Below are positions 62,377 through 64,000 of a DNA stretch of 64,000 bases, piece after piece. The notes below the pieces were generated by a model, which had not been told where the DNA came from, searched no databases, and worked only from the letters and a program-made list of their open reading frames with translations. Location: NCBI RefSeq assembly GCF_007748175.1, contig NZ_CP037422.1, positions 5,658,334 through 5,722,333 of the forward strand, given 5' to 3'. The stretch comes from Gimesia aquarii. Lineage in GTDB: Bacteria; Planctomycetota; Planctomycetia; Planctomycetales; Planctomycetaceae. Both the position numbers and the translations under genes were made by a program. The number at the start of each line of letters is the position of its first letter. The first letter of the stretch is position 1.

Positions 62377-64000
62377 TGATTCCCCATCTATTCATAAAAA
62401 ATCTGAATCGACTAATCAAACGCCAATTATTCAGCGTTGGATGCCTTGGTTTATTACTATGCTTCCCATCATTCACTTTTGCACTTGAAATCGAAGAAGT
62501 GATTTGGGGGTTTAATAACCAGTCAACTCAAGGGAAGTGTATTCCGCTTTCTTTGCTATTAAGCAATAATACTCCCGAAGTATTTGATGAGTTGATGCAA
62601 TTAAATCGGCAACAATACAATGGGTCTAAAGTTGGCGCACCACTTTTTCGTGCAGTCTACCTGGCGCCCTTCAGTTCAAAATGGGTTCAGTTTTATCCCT
62701 ATATTATCGACCAGGGTCAGAATAACTGGTCTCTCAACTGGGGACCACGTTTTATTTACAGCCGAAAAATATCCAGTAGAAGTAACGCCTCAACTATGGA
62801 TGAGAATGGAGGCCGTGACTCTTCACGTATTATCTTAACTGGTATGGATGCACTCTCAAGAAGTGGAAGGCATTTCAAGCAATTTCCAGAAGAACTCTTT
62901 CCTCCGTTTGTCACTGCGGCAGATTCTTTGGATGAAGTGATTTTGGATCATGTTCCTAAACGCTGGGAAGCTGCGCGGAGAGGGGCATTTATGGATTGGC
63001 TCTATCAGGGAGGCGTTCTCCATTTGCTCCCGGACTCTTCGGGAGATAATCTGGTATTTTCAGATACGATGAATGAGTTGAATGCTCCATTTGAGCATTT
63101 CCGAATTGGTTCGGGGCTTGTCATTCGTCATCAAGGTGATCTGAAACAGATTGATAAAGAAAAAATCAAATTAGAAATTGAAAAAGTCCGTGCGACTCAA
63201 TTATCGAGCATTGATATTCCCGAATCATTACAGAAAAGAAAGAAAAAACCGAACACAAATAATCAGACGAATGATGACTATCGGTATGGCGACACCAACG
63301 CAGGATTTCTTCAGAAGCTCTCTGATATTACCCGTCCTGAACACAACTGGGAATTGATTTACGTAATGACGATATTGTACATATTCATGATTTATCCTGG
63401 GTGTTATCTCTACAATAAGAGACAAAAAGGATATCGAAGTTCTTTGCTGTTTCTGCTCATCTCAGTAGCGCTGTTCAGCACCATCTTTTGGACGATTGGG
63501 AAACGTGGTTACGGTGAAACGACTACGATGAACAGTTTAATCATCGCTCAGCCTTTGCAAGACGGTCAATATGACTTGACGGGGTGGGTCAATTCGTTTG
63601 TAACAGATGGTGCTGAATATCAGTTTTCGCTCACCGGTGATGGCCCCATCTATTCAACCGCTCAAGAAACGGAAAAAATAAAGGGAGGAATTATTAATGG
63701 GGTGGAAGGAAAATTTATTGCAGATATTCCTCCATTTTCTGATCGACGATTTATGTATCGCATAAAATCAAAATATAAGTTACAAGATTTCGAACTGATC
63801 GACCAGAAGATTGGAACAAATTCAATTCTTGAGATTATCAAAATTCGGGTGAATTCTGCGTTACCAGAAAATACAAAACGAATTCAAGCATTGTATGGTC
63901 GTGCATTGTATGATCTGAAACAGAGTCAAGAAGCAGGCAGCCTGTTCCTGGTACTTGGCAATCAACGCACTCCTCTTTCCGCCTGGAATTCAAAGTTAGA
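62376..64000 (+). CDS. exported membrane protein, 3' end outside the window
   Basis: A frame without a stop starts at the ATG at 62376, which overlaps the permease stop (TAATG). 541 codons lie in the window. A signal peptide (LFSVGCLGLLLCFPSFTFA) is followed by a soluble part (ALEIEEVIWGFNNQSTQGKC) and two transmembrane helices (about 333-350 and 358-375), then a beta-rich part. It is similar in layout to the protein of 57339-59519. Function unknown. Confidence 0.75.
   Translation, partial: MIPHLFIKNLNRLIKRQLFSVGCLGLLLCFPSFTFALEIEEVIWGFNNQSTQGKCIPLSLLLSNNTPEVFDELMQLNRQQYNGSKVGAPLFRAVYLAPFSSKWVQFYPYIIDQGQNNWSLNWGPRFIYSRKISSRSNASTMDENGGRDSSRIILTGMDALSRSGRHFKQFPEELFPPFVTAADSLDEVILDHVPKRWEAARRGAFMDWLYQGGVLHLLPDSSGDNLVFSDTMNELNAPFEHFRIGSGLVIRHQGDLKQIDKEKIKLEIEKVRATQLSSIDIPESLQKRKKKPNTNNQTNDDYRYGDTNAGFLQKLSDITRPEHNWELIYVMTILYIFMIYPGCYLYNKRQKGYRSSLLFLLISVALFSTIFWTIGKRGYGETTTMNSLIIAQPLQDGQYDLTGWVNSFVTDGAEYQFSLTGDGPIYSTAQETEKIKGGIINGVEGKFIADIPPFSDRRFMYRIKSKYKLQDFELIDQKIGTNSILEIIKIRVNSALPENTKRIQALYGRALYDLKQSQEAGSLFLVLGNQRTPLSAWNSKL

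Overview
The window looks like the chromosome of a planctomycete, most likely a Gimesia/Planctomyces-type marine species. The reasons are a DUF1549/DUF1553 protein with its CxxCH motif, DUF1573 and DUF4912 proteins, a giant PQQ-propeller protein with an embedded methyltransferase-like segment, many ECF sigma factors, M56/BlaI pairs and long MoxR-DUF58-VWA operons. Base composition is mid-range. The genus is an inference.

Layout. 1-5.8 kb is core genome: the 3' part of a DUF4912 gene, a radical SAM gene, ilvH-ilvC (branched-chain amino acids) and recJ. 5.8-9.3 kb is gene-poor accessory DNA with at least eight copies of a short palindrome (GTGTCYGGGTAA inverted repeats). It also holds a textbook-looking integron gene cassette: an exported Nudix gene closed by a foldable attC site at 7761-7853. 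Two further genes (8141-8515 and a DUF4304 gene) look like relics of cassettes; no integrase is in the window.

9.4-26.3 kb is a mosaic of small self-contained modules separated by a second repeat. This repeat has a conserved loop (CAGGTCTCTTTT) and flanks that vary yet can often pair. All copies face the same way, usually 10-30 nt beyond the stop codon of a minus-strand gene. The modules are a truncated LRR gene; a Cys-containing small protein; a secreted Cys-rich protein with a membrane protein and a C39-DUF1573 fusion; a YcaQ-type DNA glycosylase; a VOC protein; a SUKH protein and a second C39-like peptidase; an ECF sigma factor with its membrane partner; a BlaI/M56 regulatory pair; and a SigZ-like sigma factor preceded by a 49-residue protein with 14 cysteines. 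Fragments of the 3' ends of the glycosylase and sigZ genes sit elsewhere in the mosaic in an open frame, showing recombination at these boundaries.

26.5-36 kb carries mostly single small genes: a receiver protein, DinB, two acetyltransferases, a SUKH protein, small membrane proteins, and a membrane protein that seems to start at ATT. 36-40.7 kb has the 1445-residue PQQ/methyltransferase-like protein and a 56-residue membrane protein.

41-64 kb is one long, tightly packed plus-strand block of 14 genes with many ATGA-type overlaps. It contains a DUF1549/DUF1553 protein, a ten-EF-hand protein, a coiled-coil membrane protein, an iron-type ABC importer whose ATPase is fused to an NHL propeller, a large VWA protein, MoxR, DUF58, a BatA-like VWA protein, two large exported membrane proteins, and an ABC-2 ATPase and permease. 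The last gene runs off the window. It probably builds one envelope-located machine, but its function is not known from sequence alone.
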